64,000 bases of DNA from Lates calcarifer (lineage: Eukaryota; Chordata; Actinopteri; Centropomidae): the NCBI RefSeq assembly GCF_001640805.2, contig NC_066833.1:2474243-2538242 (forward strand). Direction: 5' to 3'. Position 1 is the stretch's first letter, and each line of letters starts with the position of its first letter. The translations under genes were made by a program, and so were the position numbers. Shown in pieces: positions 21,867-33,369 of the stretch. Below the pieces are notes generated by a model. It had not been told where the DNA came from. It saw nothing but the letters and a program-made list of their open reading frames with translations, and did no database searches.

Positions 21867-24020
21867 CAGGGGTCAGCAACCTTTTTGACTCAGAGCTACT
21901 TCAAGGATAGCGAGTAGTAAGAAGGGCTACCAGTTTGATATAAACTTCTGGAAGAACTTAAAGTTGCATGGTTTACCTTTAATGATGATATTATCATCAT
22001 TATTATTAATAATAAATATTCATATACTGAATGTGAAGACACTGTCAGATCACGTTAATACAACGGGAGGAAACACAGAAACATTTCAACATGCAACACT
22101 TTTTTAATTTCCATTCATTTCAATGCATTTCGTTTCATTTTCAAATGATCAGTTTTGTAACATTTTTTTTAGGAAATCATCATGTCTCATTTGTACTAAC
22201 CACTACCTCTGTAACAGTTTTTAACAATTCATGAACTATGACCGATGTTTGTACAGACTGTCAGTTGTGTAAGATGAAAAATTTTAAATAAATCCCATCA
22301 CATTTCATACTCATCAACACATCTGTTACACTTCATGAACAAATTTGTCACATTTTTTTTTAAAACAATATTTGAGTTTAGTTTTGCCGTGGTGTTTCGC
22401 TGAAAACATGTTATCTCTTTCTTTGTCTGTAAATGTCTGTTAGTCTGTCTGTTAGTGGGAAGCCTGGCACTGCATGCGGTTCACCAGTGTACTGTAATCT
22501 GGGATATAACCTGACACTGCAACTCTGAGTGAGTCTTGCAGATGTTCATCAGTAAGGTGCATTCTGTGCTTGTTTTTGATGAAGTTCATGTCAGGAAAGG
22601 CTGATTCACAGAGATAGGTTGAACCTAAAAGGCAGGCAACCTTCATAGCTGCTGTGCATACACCTTTGTACTTTTCTGTGTCCACAAGGCACCGGTAGTC
22701 TGGTGCACCCTGGTGGGCTTTGAGGTGGAGGTCATTTTGCAACGTTACAATTTCAATCTCCACCTGTCCAGCAGTGCCTGCATGAAAGGATTGGAAATGA
22801 ATGACACGCATGGCTTACGTTGATCAAAGTCACAAAACCTGTTCTCAAACTCTTGCTCAGTCTGTTTATGACTTGAGAGTACTTTTCTGCAACTTTGTCT
22901 AAAGCCGCAGATACAGAAACATTGTCTTTCAGCACAGACTGCACAGGAGGAAAGTGCAGCACTTTTTTCTCTGTAAATGCAGAGAAAATGTTCATCTTAG
23001 CTTTAAATGCATTTACAGCACTTATCATGTCAGCAGCAGTCTTACCTTTGTCTTGCAGCTCACAGTTCAAATGGTTCAGTTGTGTGTAGTGGTAGTGCGC
23101 TGCCAGGTGTGTAGTTAGCATGGTAGCTTTTGTGACACGTACTGAAGTGTCTCTCCACATTGTGCCACAGTCGCCCCGCTAATGAGACACACACAGTTTT
23201 CTTTAACAGTCGTAAAAAAACTGTTCCTCCCAATCATTGTGAAAATGATAAGTGTTCTTTCTTTTTCTGCCATGTTTTCAGGGGTAGAAAATTCACCCAG
23301 CTCCCCGTGCTAGCTGCGCCCGCTAGCTTATCTCAGCAGAGTGAGAGGTTTGTCATGCGCACAACATTGAACTTTGACCCAGGCAAGGTCAGAGTTCATG
23401 TAGTTTTTATTTTTTTATTTTCAGTATTGTCATTTTCAAATCTACATCTATGCAAGAATAAAAAAGAACAGCAACGCAATTAAATACATTTTATACGGAG
23501 CTCCTTGGCGATTAGTGCTATTTTTAGAACATGCCCTGCGGGCGAGTCATGTGGTCCCTGGGCGACCTGGTGCCCGCAGGCACAGTGTTACTGTGTCACA
23601 TACGTGTTACTCCTGAAGTAACATTTCTGACACGTCTCGTGTCTCTGTGTTTTTCCCTCATTAGCACGCGACTGGTTTTGTTGTTGTTTTGTTGTGTTTT
23701 TAGACACAGGCTGAAAAACTACAAACTTCACAGTAAACTGAGACTTCAGCTCCTCAGTGCAGAGTGGAAACTAACAGAGCTGGATCATCACCTTTTTACT
23801 GGAGAATCAATCAAAGTTCACTCATAGAAATGCTAGTTTGAACCATTTTTGTTGTTGTGGTCGTTGCCTTTTCCAAAATTGCTCCCAGTATTTTCCAGAT
23901 TCAGTGTTATTGTAGCTGTTGAGTTGTTGGTTGACTTTAGATAAAGGAGCAGAACTCAAAGCTGAACACAGTTTATCTGAAGAAAAGGAATTTCACCTGA
24001 TCACAGCCTGAAATATTTTG
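21867..24020 (-). mobile_element. hAT (Charlie/GTF2IRD2-like) element remnant, copy in left arm
   Basis: One end, CAGGGGTCAGCAACC, is a canonical hAT terminus at 21,867. On the minus strand transposase pieces follow in order. There is an N-terminal BED-like zinc-finger segment near 23,100-23,280, a middle piece at 22,753-23,160 (ends LSKSLRTG, then frameshifts), and a C-terminal dimerisation piece at 22,452-22,811 (STYLCESAFPDMNFIKNK). A large internal part of the transposase is missing and at least two frameshifts are present, so the element cannot encode its own enzyme. The opposite terminus is lost. The same breaks occur in the copies at 46-48 kb and 54-56 kb, so these were copied with the surrounding DNA and did not insert independently. 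Confidence 0.85.
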
Positions 24021-24861
24021 TTTCTGAGTTTGGTCCAAATAAATTTGCTCTTTGCATCAAGAGAAAAACATGAGTGGCTCTTAGTTCATTAGTGTTGGCT
24101 GTTTTGTAACTTGGTCAATGTTTCACTTGGTGTCCGTTTTTGTCTTCCCTTTTAATGGGGAGGCCACAAAGCCTTCTGGGAAATGTAGGAAATGACTTGA
24201 CTGATGGAGATCATTTTTTCTATCTTTATTTATTCATAAAAACCATCAGTCAGCAGCAGTGTATGGGAAGACATCACCAAATATATACCAAATATGGCAC
24301 ATTTTCATCTGATATTACAAAGATAAAGTACCTCGCAATTCATAGTACTCCATTATACTGCTGTAAAAACTGTTACATTTATATTTAAAACACACAAAAT
24401 GACTGTAAATTAAACTGGGATTTGCTACCTTCTGCAACATCTTTATTTTTCCCTAAGTTTTATTCTGTGCATGGGGAATAACTGTTGAGGCATATTCCAG
24501 CATTTGTTAAAGTAACAGAAGAGGCGGCCAAGTTTGCTTGAAATACAGCAGTGACCCATGTTGTGATGCTGCCTGTTTTTATTGTCCTTTTATTGTTGGC
24601 AGACAGACTGTTTTGAAAAAGTGAACTCAGTATGGAGAAATGTGGGTTACCTGTTGTAAAAACCTGTACTGCTTTCAAAGATCAAAAATGACCAACAAAT
24701 TATGTAAAATGACGGCAACAACATTTATTTGGATTAAAGATTAATAGCACTTATCTCAGGGATCCTAAAGTACCCACCATGAGCAGGCTCTTGGTGACAG
24801 TAGAAAGATAAGAGAACATAGCAATTTATTGCAATTGAGTTTTATTTGTTTGATGAGGAAA
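24021..24861. repeat. Shared 3' flank of the LGWG long gene
   Basis: This non-coding tail is repeated at 45,119-45,960 and 52,929-53,760. Its outer half also occurs at 30,571-30,946. On the minus strand two AATAAA signals lie just after the stop of the LGWG gene. Short frames such as 24,460-24,678 are conserved only because the whole segment is duplicated. Confidence 0.75.
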
Positions 24862-26038
24862 TTATCGAAGGCGTGGTGGTCCATGTGCATAACGCCATGC
24901 AAAATACCCAAGGATGCCCCACCTCTCTTCCTGTAGAATGTGTGCTGAATACTGGTAAAGCACCTCATACCAACCATAAGAGAGGGAGGATCTTAGAGCA
25001 CGGTGGATGTGACACAAAGCTCTTGCTTCACCTGCCAAAGCAGCTTCTTGGGCCCTGGGACTGACAGCTACAATTCCAACGCTGACTCCTACAACAGCAG
25101 CACCTGCTGCAGCTGCCACATAAATTCTGTTTAATTGTCCATGATTTGGAGCAGCTGGGGGGTTGACTGGTCTCACTTCATTTATTTGTGCAGCCTCTGG
25201 TTCACCTGCTGGTTCTTCCAGAGGTCTTTGTTGAACATTCTCCTCTCTTTGTTCCTCAGCTGCTATATTTGTAGCTATGGAGGCTCTCCGCACAGCTGTG
25301 ATGACCAAATGACCAGCACACCAACCCAGAAGAAAGACTGCAGGTTCATCTGCTGGTTCATTTAGACGTTCATCTGGTTCATTTAGACGTTCAACAAGTT
25401 CATTTAGACGTTCATCTGATTCATTTAGACGTTCAACAAGTTCATTTAGACGTTCAACAAGTTCATTTAGACGTTCAACAAGTTCATTTAGACGTTCAAC
25501 AAGTTCATTTAGACGTTCAACAAGTTCATTTAGACGTTCATCTGGTTCATCTAGACGTTCATCTGGTTCATTTAGACGTTCATCTGGTTCATTTAGACGT
25601 TCAACAAGTTCATTTAGACGTTCAACAAGTTCATTTAGACGTTCATCTGGTTCATTTAGACGTTCATCTGGTTCATCTAGACGTTCATCTGGTTCATTTA
25701 GACGTTCATCTGGTTCATTTAGACGTTCAACAAGTTCATTTAGACGTTCATCTGGTTCATTTAGACGTTCATCTGATTCATTTAGACGTTCAACAAGTTC
25801 ATTTAGACGTTCATCTGGTTCATTTAGACTGGTTCATCTTAGACGTTCATCTGGTTCATCTTAGACGTTCATCTGGTTCATTTAGACGTTCATCTGGTTC
25901 ATTTACGGGCTCATTTGTTGAACACCGTTCTGCTATAATATTTGCAGCTGTGGGGGCTGCATGTCTTTGGACTGTGGGGGTTAGCCGGAGCACCCGGAGA
26001 GAACCCACCCAGGCACACGGAGAACATGCAAACTCCAT
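24862..26038 (-). pseudogene. LGWG-family long gene, left-arm copy, frameshifted
   Basis: This is the counterpart of 51,852-52,928. The N-terminal piece begins at ATG 26,038 with SINE-derived codons (MEFACSPCAWVGSLRV). It enters the heptad array and then stops at 25,856 because single-base insertions change CTAAAT to CTAAGAT (near 25,838 and 25,858). Downstream the array is open again and leads into the second LGW module (FLLGWCAGHLVITAVRR), the acidic linker, a membrane helix (IYVAAAAGAAVVGVSVGIVAV is the core) and the conserved C-terminus ending HGPPRLR. Apart from the array, the C-terminal part matches the right-arm protein residue for residue except for one position. A spliced product that skips the break cannot be excluded, but as read the gene is interrupted. 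Confidence 0.75.
25358..25905 (-). repeat. 21-bp coding minisatellite, about 25 units
   Basis: Units read GTTCATCTGGTTCATTTAGAC on the plus strand, which encodes the heptad NEPDERL on the minus strand. Variants give NELVERL, NESDERL and DEPDERL. One unit near 25,826 is shortened and two carry an extra base. The array is longer than in the copies at 44.4 kb (12 units) and 52.0 kb (21 units). Confidence 0.9.
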
Positions 26039-26380
26039 CGTGCTGCCTGTTTCTTTTTCAGTGGTTGTAAAAACTTGTTTTTTTGTTCTTTGTTTGTCCC
26101 TCCTTTGGGGGGTTGACTGGTCTCACTTCATTTATTTGTGCAGCCTCTGGTTCACCTGCTGCTTCTTTCAGGGGTCTTTGTTGAACACCGTTCTGCTATA
26201 ATATTTGCAGCTGTGGGGGCTGCATGTCTTTGGACTGTGGGGGTTAGCCGGAGCACCCGGAGAGAACCCACCCAGGCACACGGAGAACATGCAAACTCCA
26301 TCGTGCTGCCTGTTTCTTTTTCAGTTGTTGTAAAAACTTGTTTTTTGTTCTTTGTTTTTTTTTGTTTTGTTTTTTTTTCT
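25945..26380 (-). repeat. Tandem duplication carrying a V-SINE-like core
   Basis: The phrase GGAGTTTGCATGTTCTCCGT...CAGTCCAAAGACATGCA occurs twice on the minus strand (near 25,960-26,040 and 26,220-26,300), each with the same flanks. It matches the conserved central domain of widespread vertebrate V-SINEs. The right arm holds the same duplication at 51,535-51,980. Confidence 0.75.
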
Positions 26381-26450
26381 TTTGGGGGGAAGAATGTATG
26401 TTATGGAGAGTGTAAACCCAAACTCTTTTTAGTCTAGATGACTAAGCAGT

Positions 26451-26702
26451 TCAGGCCTTGTAACGAACAGCTCCAATAACTCCAACAACAGCAACTCCTG
26501 CTATAAAAGCAGCAGCTCCTGTTGAAATCCCAGAGAACAGTCCATTAGGTGATGGACTGCCATCTTCCTCCTCCACTGACTGATGGTCATAATCAGGTTC
26601 TGGGGGGTCATCTTCAGCAATAAGATTCATTGCTGTCAGGGTTTTCCGCACACCTTTGGTCACTAAGTACCCGACACCCCAACCCAAAGCAAAGAATGCC
26701 AT
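26451..26702 (-). CDS. LGWG-family short protein, left-arm copy (83 aa)
   Basis: A single uninterrupted frame encodes the same 83 residues as the right-arm copy at 51,186-51,437. Residues 2-22 form a hydrophobic, aromatic start (AFFALGWGVGYLVTKGV) followed by basic residues. Residues 30-52 are acidic and proline-rich. Residues 59-78 form a small-residue helix (GAAAFIAGVAVVGVIGAV) likely to cross a membrane, ending in RYKA. The start follows the context AAAAATGG. The family is not recognised. The gene lies about 410 bp upstream of the broken long gene on the same strand, behind the CRE/X-box cassette. No AATAAA lies close behind the stop, so it may share a transcript with the long gene. Confidence 0.6.
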   Translation of the reverse strand: MAFFALGWGVGYLVTKGVRKTLTAMNLIAEDDPPEPDYDHQSVEEEDGSPSPNGLFSGISTGAAAFIAGVAVVGVIGAVRYKA

Positions 26703-26867
26703 TTTTAGCTGAATTAGATGAATTTGTTGAAGAAATTTGTAGATGATTGATTATTGATTTTTGTTGATTCCTCAGCTCCCTGTCTTGTATTTGTTCTGTG
26801 TCAGTCCACAAGTGAAGGATCGGTTGGTTGACGTGTTCAGTGTTTTCAGGGATACTAACAAGCCTGA

Positions 26868-26990
26868 AAGGTTTCTATGGTAACTGTGACACTTTGAACC
26901 GTCATTCTAACTGTGACGTCATCTGACGGCCCATTCGGTCGAGGACGCAGCGACGTCGAACGTGCTGGGATGACGTATTTTTGTAGCCCA
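26868..26990 (-). promoter_or_regulatory. CRE plus X-box-like cassette upstream of the LGWG short gene
   Basis: A perfect CRE palindrome TGACGTCA is at 26,914-26,921. On the minus strand GTTACCATAGAAACC, close to the RFX X-box consensus, is at 26,870-26,884. Further CG-rich sequence (ACGTCGAACGTGC) lies farther upstream. The same arrangement precedes the genes at 44,210 and 51,186. Conservation of both sites suggests a promoter; binding is inferred. Confidence 0.5.
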
Positions 26991-27737
26991 ACCCGGAAAT
27001 TAGCCTCACCCTGGTTCCGTTGTGTTTTGGATTATTACCATAAATAAACAGTGACCAACGAAACTTTCTGGTGCTTCCAGGTTTAGTTGATCAGATAATC
27101 TTCACAGACGAACACCACTGTTCTGAGGTTTGAAGCCTACACCACGGTCACAGGACGTCAACGTCTCCATCACTAAGCTTCCAACTTGTCATTTCATTTA
27201 GCTCTGAGCTAGAGGCTGACATTTTCTCGGGAATCCTGTGGGTCACGTGATTCCCGTGGGATTCCCGCCTGATGGGAATCAATTTCACTACTCATCGCGT
27301 GATTGGGACGGAACGGGAATAAGAGTCAACGGGAGCGGCAATAATAATCACAATAGTCGAGTTTAAATGTGTGAAATTAACGCTATGTTATTGTGTTGGT
27401 GAAATAAGATATATAAATAATAATCAGGTTTGCCAGCTCTCAATCTCAGGCTCTCGCCCTGCTCGAACAGTTCTCACACCGAAACCAGGTGAACCAGCCA
27501 TCGTATTTTGGTTGGTTATCTACCGTGTTGATAGACAGCTGCTCAAACTCACAGCTGGCGAGGACCAGCCAATCACAGCACAGTAGGGCGGGAGTTGCTG
27601 CATGACTTGCAAATTATTATCCAAAAGGCCTTCAAGCTAGCCAGTCATAGTCCCATCTAACCTGGCTGAATGAAAGTGACTGTGACAGATATCCATTATG
27701 GATTCATTAATGAACGAACCCAGGGACCTTAGACCTT
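26991..27737. repeat. Inter-unit spacer shared by both arms
   Basis: The spacer is inverted at 50,165-50,930. It contains ACGGAACGGGAATAAGAG and TGGGATTCCCGCCTGATGGG, CG-rich phrases that resemble old hAT termini. A small frame at 27,371-27,586 is present in both copies but has no recognisable product. Confidence 0.7.
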
Positions 27738-29032
27738 AGACCTTAAGTCTTAGACCAAAGGTCCTGCTCCTTTTCAAGTGTTAGAACCTGGATACTTTTT
27801 AAAACCATGGTGGTGAATTGAGTACAAATATGTGCCTGTGATTTAGTGCACATCACTCTAGCCAGGTACCACAAAACCTACAGACTGTGCCCAAAACACA
27901 TGACACGGGAGTGGGATGGAACGAGAGTGATTCTTCTCAGATCCGGACGGGACAGGATTTTTTTTTCTAATTTGACTTGGGACTGGGACAGGACAGGATT
28001 ATGTTTGTGGGAGTGGGATGGGACAGGAGGGAAAATCCACCCCCGTGTCACCCTATACTCTGAGCTCTTCTATGAAAGCCTTTCTTCTCAGAAAGTTAGT
28101 AGAAACACAACAAGGCTGTAAAGGTGGACTGGTGAGTAGATGGGTTTTCAGTTTTCGTGTGCAGTATCATGATGTTGACAACCCGTGTTGAAAATGTCTT
28201 GAGCCTGTGTTAAAACCACAGACCTTATTTCAGACATTAAACCAAAGCCACACTGACTTTGGGACGAGGGAACAGGAGGTGCTAACATGCTAATGCACCT
28301 CTGAGTTTTAGGACTCATTCCTGCACCGCTCTATTGTTTGGGTGCAGACCAACGTAATAATAATACTAATGACAATAAAATGAGAATAGAAATCAAACCA
28401 TTCAGGTTTTGTTTAGGCCTGTTTTAAAATGACATTGGACTGGGTTGCGTTATATTTTAGTGATTCCTAACAAAGATATTTCTCTAGTCTTTATGGCCTT
28501 TTAGAAACAAAATGTAGAATCAAAAATATTTCGTTACAAAATAAAGATAATAAAGGAAATTTTAAAAACTAAGTAAGTATTTAAAAGCATCTATGAAATA
28601 GGCCAACAAAAGGAGGCGAACTGGCTTCAGCTGGGCCACTTTTGGCACTCACAGGTTGTCCTTTAGACACTGGCAGGTGTGGTGTCGGACTGAAATAATC
28701 CAGACTTCAGCCACTAGATGTCACTGGTGAACTCTCTATTACACTGTTCATTAAGTGGACAGCGTAGTTTGTCCCTCCCAGGACACTGTAGCAGCCACTT
28801 TTTAAATGTTGTTTTGCCCTGCCTGCAAAAACTGTGGAACAATTTCAGAAAAATGTTCCTCAATGGAAAAATGCAAAGACTCTGAAGACTTCACCATCTA
28901 CAGTGTCTAATTAAAAACACTGCATTGTGTCCCTCTGCCTCTGGGGGAAGTTTGGAGCGATAGCAAGCGGCAACAGGCCAGGGAGCGCTGTGTTAGCAAG
29001 ATACATATACTGTGGACTGATAGAGAGGAGGC
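27738..29032 (+). repeat. S1 segment, inner-left copy
   Basis: A direct repeat of 19,829-21,120. At its right end the sequence GAGAGGAGGC is interrupted by the solo LTR at 29,033. Confidence 0.85.
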
Positions 29033-29652
29033 TGTAAATGACAGCAAATTGTGTTTGTAGTAAAGGAAGCAGTTCTGTCATTTTATTTTTTTGTGCCTTT
29101 ATTTTGAAGAGCACTGCCCTTCTTCTTCGTCTACTTCCTGTTGTTGCTGCCGCTAGACTTCCCGCTCCCGATTCGTCGTAAAGACCTGCTCCCGTTGTTT
29201 CTGTTGGTAAAACATGCAAACAAATTATTTACTTGTTATATTCTGTGTAAAAATTTATGAAGGGAATTTTTATTGTGGTTCGCTTCATGTTTTGTGTTGT
29301 TTGCATGTCACGTAAGGAATGTCAGTGCGACGTGTAGGTGGAGATAGGCTGCTAGCAGGCTGAACATAAACTTAGCGCCCTTGGAAGCAGGAGGTGGTAT
29401 GGGAAGATTAATGGTGTTCATTGTAAAACAAGTGGTTCATTTCATTTAAAACATAATTTGTGTTAAGTTTAAAAATGTAAACATGTTTCTGTACATTATG
29501 TGTGTGTAAATAATATGTACTGTGGTATTTATATTTCTGTTCATATAGTTTTCACGGTGTCAGAATGAGAGGAGAAGAAAAGAGGAGAGAAGTAAAGTTG
29601 CACCAGTCGAAGCTCTCTGCATTTGTTTGGTTATTCCAAGTGGGCCGCTACA
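29033..29652. mobile_element. Solo LTR (620 bp) with 5-bp target duplication
   Basis: The insert starts TGTAAATGAC and ends GGCCGCTACA, giving TG...CA ends. It is flanked by GAGGC at 29,028-29,032 and 29,653-29,657. The uninterrupted target GAGAGGAGGCCACAC is seen at 21,110-21,125 and, inverted, in the right arm near 48,858 and 56,670. That proves insertion into one copy only. No internal coding region remains. The clade (ERV or Ty3-like) cannot be settled from the LTR alone. The minus-strand frame at 28,911-29,219 crosses its boundary and is spurious. Confidence 0.88.
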
Positions 29653-30402
29653 GAGGCCACACCTCACCTTTCACAGGCCACAGCTCCTTTATTACTGAGC
29701 ACAATTTCATTCACTTCATCACATCATCTCCCAGTCCTAAATAAGTGCTAATATTATTAAAAGCTAAATATGCCACACATTAAATCAATAAAGCTATAAC
29801 CAAAACTACATATAGTTACATAAAACATTCTCTCCAAAAGAAAACAAGACGGCATGAATTCAAAACACTTTAGCATACATTCAACATAAACAAAAACTGG
29901 TTTACTCAAATTACAGATTCTAAACTAATACTAATAAAAATAATCACACTAATAATCCAGAGGAACTCATTCAGTTGCACTAATTTCTACTGACTCTAAT
30001 ACAATAACACATACCATCCTGCTAGCAAAAAAAAAAAAAGAGCAGAAAGAATTTTCTGACTGTGTCTTTGTTCATTTTCAGTTAGTAAACACAGCAGAGC
30101 TGAGAGAGCAACAACACAGACCAAAGTGAAAGATACAACCTGTTTGATTAAGACCAGGCACAACAGGCTCCGGTCAAGTTTGATATATTTAGCTTCTATA
30201 ACATGTCGTCTTTCAGATTAGTGGAAAGAAAACATCCAACACACACATTCAGGTGTTTATTTAACCACAGTTTGTCTGTTTGAATCTGTAGGCTTCAATT
30301 ACAACTCAAATCTTTAAAGGACGTTTTGTCAAAATGAGTTTTTCTCACACTCCTCCTCCTCAGTAAAACTTAGATTCAGCTAACTCTCCAGTTGTGTTAA
30401 AC

Positions 30403-30570
30403 ATTTTTCTGATATTTGTGACTTGCCAGGTCATAGATTAACATACAAATGACAGAAACTATTTGCTGTTGCAGTTAGAAACATAATTTCCAGGAGAGAG
30501 TTGGATGAGAATGACTTTTACAGCAACTGTGACACATTGAAATTTTGACCTGATGACCTCTGAGTTTCTT
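30403..30570. other. Sequence kept only in the inner-left unit (hAT-free state)
   Basis: After GTGTTAAAC at 30,402 this copy continues ATTTTTCTGATATTTG, whereas the other three copies pass straight into the hAT end CAGGGGTCAGC. At 30,571 it rejoins the shared TTGTTTCTGAGTTTGG. This fits a pre-insertion allele. The 168 bp here, with one hAT terminus, was probably deleted in the other copies. Confidence 0.65.
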
Positions 30571-30946
30571 TTGTTTCTGAGTTTGGTCCAAATAAATTTG
30601 CTCTTTGCATCAAGAGAAAAACATGAGTGGCTCTTAGTTCATTAGTGTTGGCTGTTTTGTAACTTGGTCAATGTTTCACTTGGTGTCCGTTTTTGTCTTC
30701 CCTTTTAATGGGGAGGCCACAAAGCCTTCTGGGAAATGTAGGAAATGACTTGACTGATGGAGATCATTTTTTCTATCTTTATTTATTCATAAAAACCATC
30801 AGTCAGCAGCAGTGTATGGGAAGACATCACCAAATATATACCAAATATGGCACATTTTCATCTGATATTACAAAGATAAAGTACCTCGCAATTCATAGTA
30901 CTCCATTATACTGCTGTAAAAACTGTTACATTTATATTCAAAACCT

Positions 30947-31593
30947 ACCCTGTAAGAAAGGCTTTGAGGTTTTTGCTACCTCACCTGAATTTCCTGTTCC
31001 AGTTGAACTAAAATGTTTGATGTACTTGAAATATCAGGTTTAACTGTGCCCAACTGATCAGTTTAATCCGACTAGTTCAGGCAACATAGATGTCTTAGTT
31101 GTATACACTACGTTTGCGCTGCCCCTGCGAAAATGCATATGCGTCCCCACACAATAAGCAACGGCTGTCCACCACCACTAGCCACAAGAATCTTCCTCTT
31201 TGGATTAGGAGTTCGCAAGGTAAAAACAATTTTTTTTATCCTGTTTATATTTGTTGTTGTTTATATTTTCTTGTTAAATTAAATGTTGACCAGGTAAACT
31301 AGATAAGGGTCGTGAAAGTAAACCTTGGGGCAGCAATTTGTAGTTTTTTTGTTTTGTTTTTTGCGCAGTCCGATTTACAACCCATTCTACCGCTTTCCTT
31401 GTGACAGGAAAGAGAGGAGGAGATGGCTGCAGTACAGTTTGATTTGTAAACGAATTAAGTTTGACGCCTTCGGGTGCTAACGTTAGCTAGCTAACCTAGG
31501 ATGAAAATTGCATAGGTTTTGCTGTCTCAAATCCATTCAAGCAACGCGGGAGACAGCACTACGGGATCTTATTTACCGACGTTGGACCCGAGG
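30947..31593. other. Single-copy spacer before the SAMD3-like gene
   Basis: The stretch is no longer homologous to the arms. A possible 5' splice site (TTCGCAAG|GTAAAAAC, about 31,219) could end a non-coding exon of the downstream SAMD3-like gene. Otherwise nothing was recognised. Confidence 0.4.
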
Positions 31594-32072
31594 CCAGAGG
31601 CCTGTACTACGAAGGGAGTTTAACCTACTCTGATTTAACTCGGGGTTATCAGTGAGAGTCGGGGTTGACAAACTCGACTGCCTCGGTCTGTGTTAAACGG
31701 TACTACGACGGTGGTTCAGATGTCGGTAAATTGAGTCGGTGTTAACTTAATCAGAGTTAGTGCGCGTTCATAAAACGGGCGTGCACCGTATCTCTCAGAT
31801 GAAGAGCGCACGTTAATTCTGCCGGTTTACAGAGGAATTTAAAGAGACTCTAACGACACAATATAAAACCACGGCCGCCAATAAAGACAGGGAGACTTGT
31901 CAAATGTTCTCTGGTTAACCTGTACTACAAAAAAGGTGGATAGATTTTACCCGGGGCCGTAGTACCGTTTAACACAGATTGAGGCAGTCAGAGTTTGTCA
32001 ATCCCGACTTTCCTTGATAACCCCGAGTTAAATCAGAGGAGGTTAAACTCCTTTCGTAGTACAGGCCTCTGG
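31594..32072. mobile_element. MITE with long terminal inverted repeats (479 bp)
   Basis: The left end is CCAGAGGCCTGTACTACGAA and the right end is its exact reverse complement. The inverted similarity continues for about 115 bp, including TTAACTCGGGGTTATCA and GTGTTAAACGGTACTACG. No coding sequence is present. I recall similar AGGCCTGTACTACGAAG ends in teleost DNA transposons, but I do not assign the superfamily. It sits about 190 bp upstream of the SAMD3-like ATG. Confidence 0.85.
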
Positions 32073-33369
32073 TAACAGTATTTTCATCGGTCGTGACGAC
32101 AGACTTGACAAGCGGATTATGTTACTAAACTAGTCTGTTAATCAGCGATCTAAAGTGTTGAATTAGTTCTGTTCAACCTGCAGGACATAAAACAGACTAC
32201 TAGACTAGAGCCCAACCTATTTTGTTCTAATTGTACTCCTCTTCTGTTTAATAGCCAGCATGTTGCTTCACATCATTCTTGTGGATGATGACACCCAGAG
32301 GGTTCAGATTGAAACTCTTCCAGAGAGGGTGGATGAATTGAAGACTTTTCTCAAGAGTAAGCTCAGTTTAGAGGGTGACATTCACATCCAGTTTCAAGAT
32401 CCAGAGTTCAGTAATGAGCTGTGCAACTTGACTGACATGTCTGAGCTACCCCCAGAGAGGCCAAGGCTGAAGATAATACTAAAGGCTCCACCCACTACAC
32501 CCTCCTCTGTGTACTCAGTGGACACTAGTTCCTCTGACACAGCCAGTATGTCCTCAATATTATCAGTTTGTTCTCTGTCAACCCCTCGTTCCAAGCACCG
32601 GCCTGACCATTTTGTCGTACCCTCTTTCACTTATGATGTTGAACTGAAGCTCAGAAAAGGAAATGAGGCTTATGAAAAAGATGGTTCCCTCCTTGCTGTG
32701 ACTGCTGCAATGAAGAGAGACTTAGTTGACAGAGTAACAAGTGTTATGTACAAGTGCAGTGCATATCCAACATCAAAACAAATTGAGGATGTTGCCAAAG
32801 CCCTAGTTGAAAAGCATCCCTGTCTGAGAGTTCTTCACATGAATGGTACTGCTGGAAGTTCAGCCTCACTTTTAAGATGGGTAACCTCTGTCAGAAGTTC
32901 CGCATCACTGGATGTCCAGAGCTTACAGTCAATTGAAAGAAGTCAACAGACACATCAACTGGGAACAGGAAGCTGAAGAAAGCAAAACGGAGATCGACTT
33001 CTTGCCAGATATTCCTGAAGAGAGGTCTCCAGACAGCCTTGAAAGTGAGAGAATAGCTCTGACTGAGGAGATGAAGAAAAGGAAAAGAGATTGGAAAATG
33101 GTTGATTCCCTGATGGAGAGCACCTTTGGCTTGCTAAGGAAGGAGATTGTTGATGATGAGCCTCCTGTGTCTGAAATTGAAGATAGATGGCCAGCATTGT
33201 TCTCAGAAAGACAGGTAATTATTTTGTAGATAATATTTATTTTTTTATTTAATTCCGCTTTACAAACATCAAGATTTGCAGTCATTCAAATCTTTGAGAC
33301 TTTAATTTTAGTTTTCTGTTCTGTTGACTTCAGAATTTGTTTTTCTATTTGCATTTTTTTTAACTTTAT

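Larger units (their letters stand above)
21035..30946. repeat. Left arm of the large inverted repeat
   Basis: Read in reverse complement from 30,946 to 21,035, this arm matches 45,592-56,757 almost base for base over long stretches. The differences are structural: the left arm has a 620-bp solo LTR (29,033-29,652), lacks one hAT copy (empty junction at 30,402) and has a different minisatellite length. Homology stops abruptly near 30,946 on the inner side and near 21,035 on the outer side, where the right arm runs out next to dusp19. Confidence 0.9.

Noticed and set aside
24460..24678. 72-codon frame conserved in three copies of the LGWG 3' flank
   Set aside because: The whole flank is duplicated with few changes, so conservation is not evidence of coding. 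The composition is unremarkable.
25358..25905. Regular 21-bp repeats suggesting a CRISPR-like array
   Set aside because: The repeats are adjacent with no spacers, encode in-frame heptads, and lie in a vertebrate-type gene. It is a coding minisatellite.
28911..29219. 102-codon minus-strand frame
   Set aside because: It spans the boundary between the S1 segment and the solo LTR, so it cannot be an ancestral gene.
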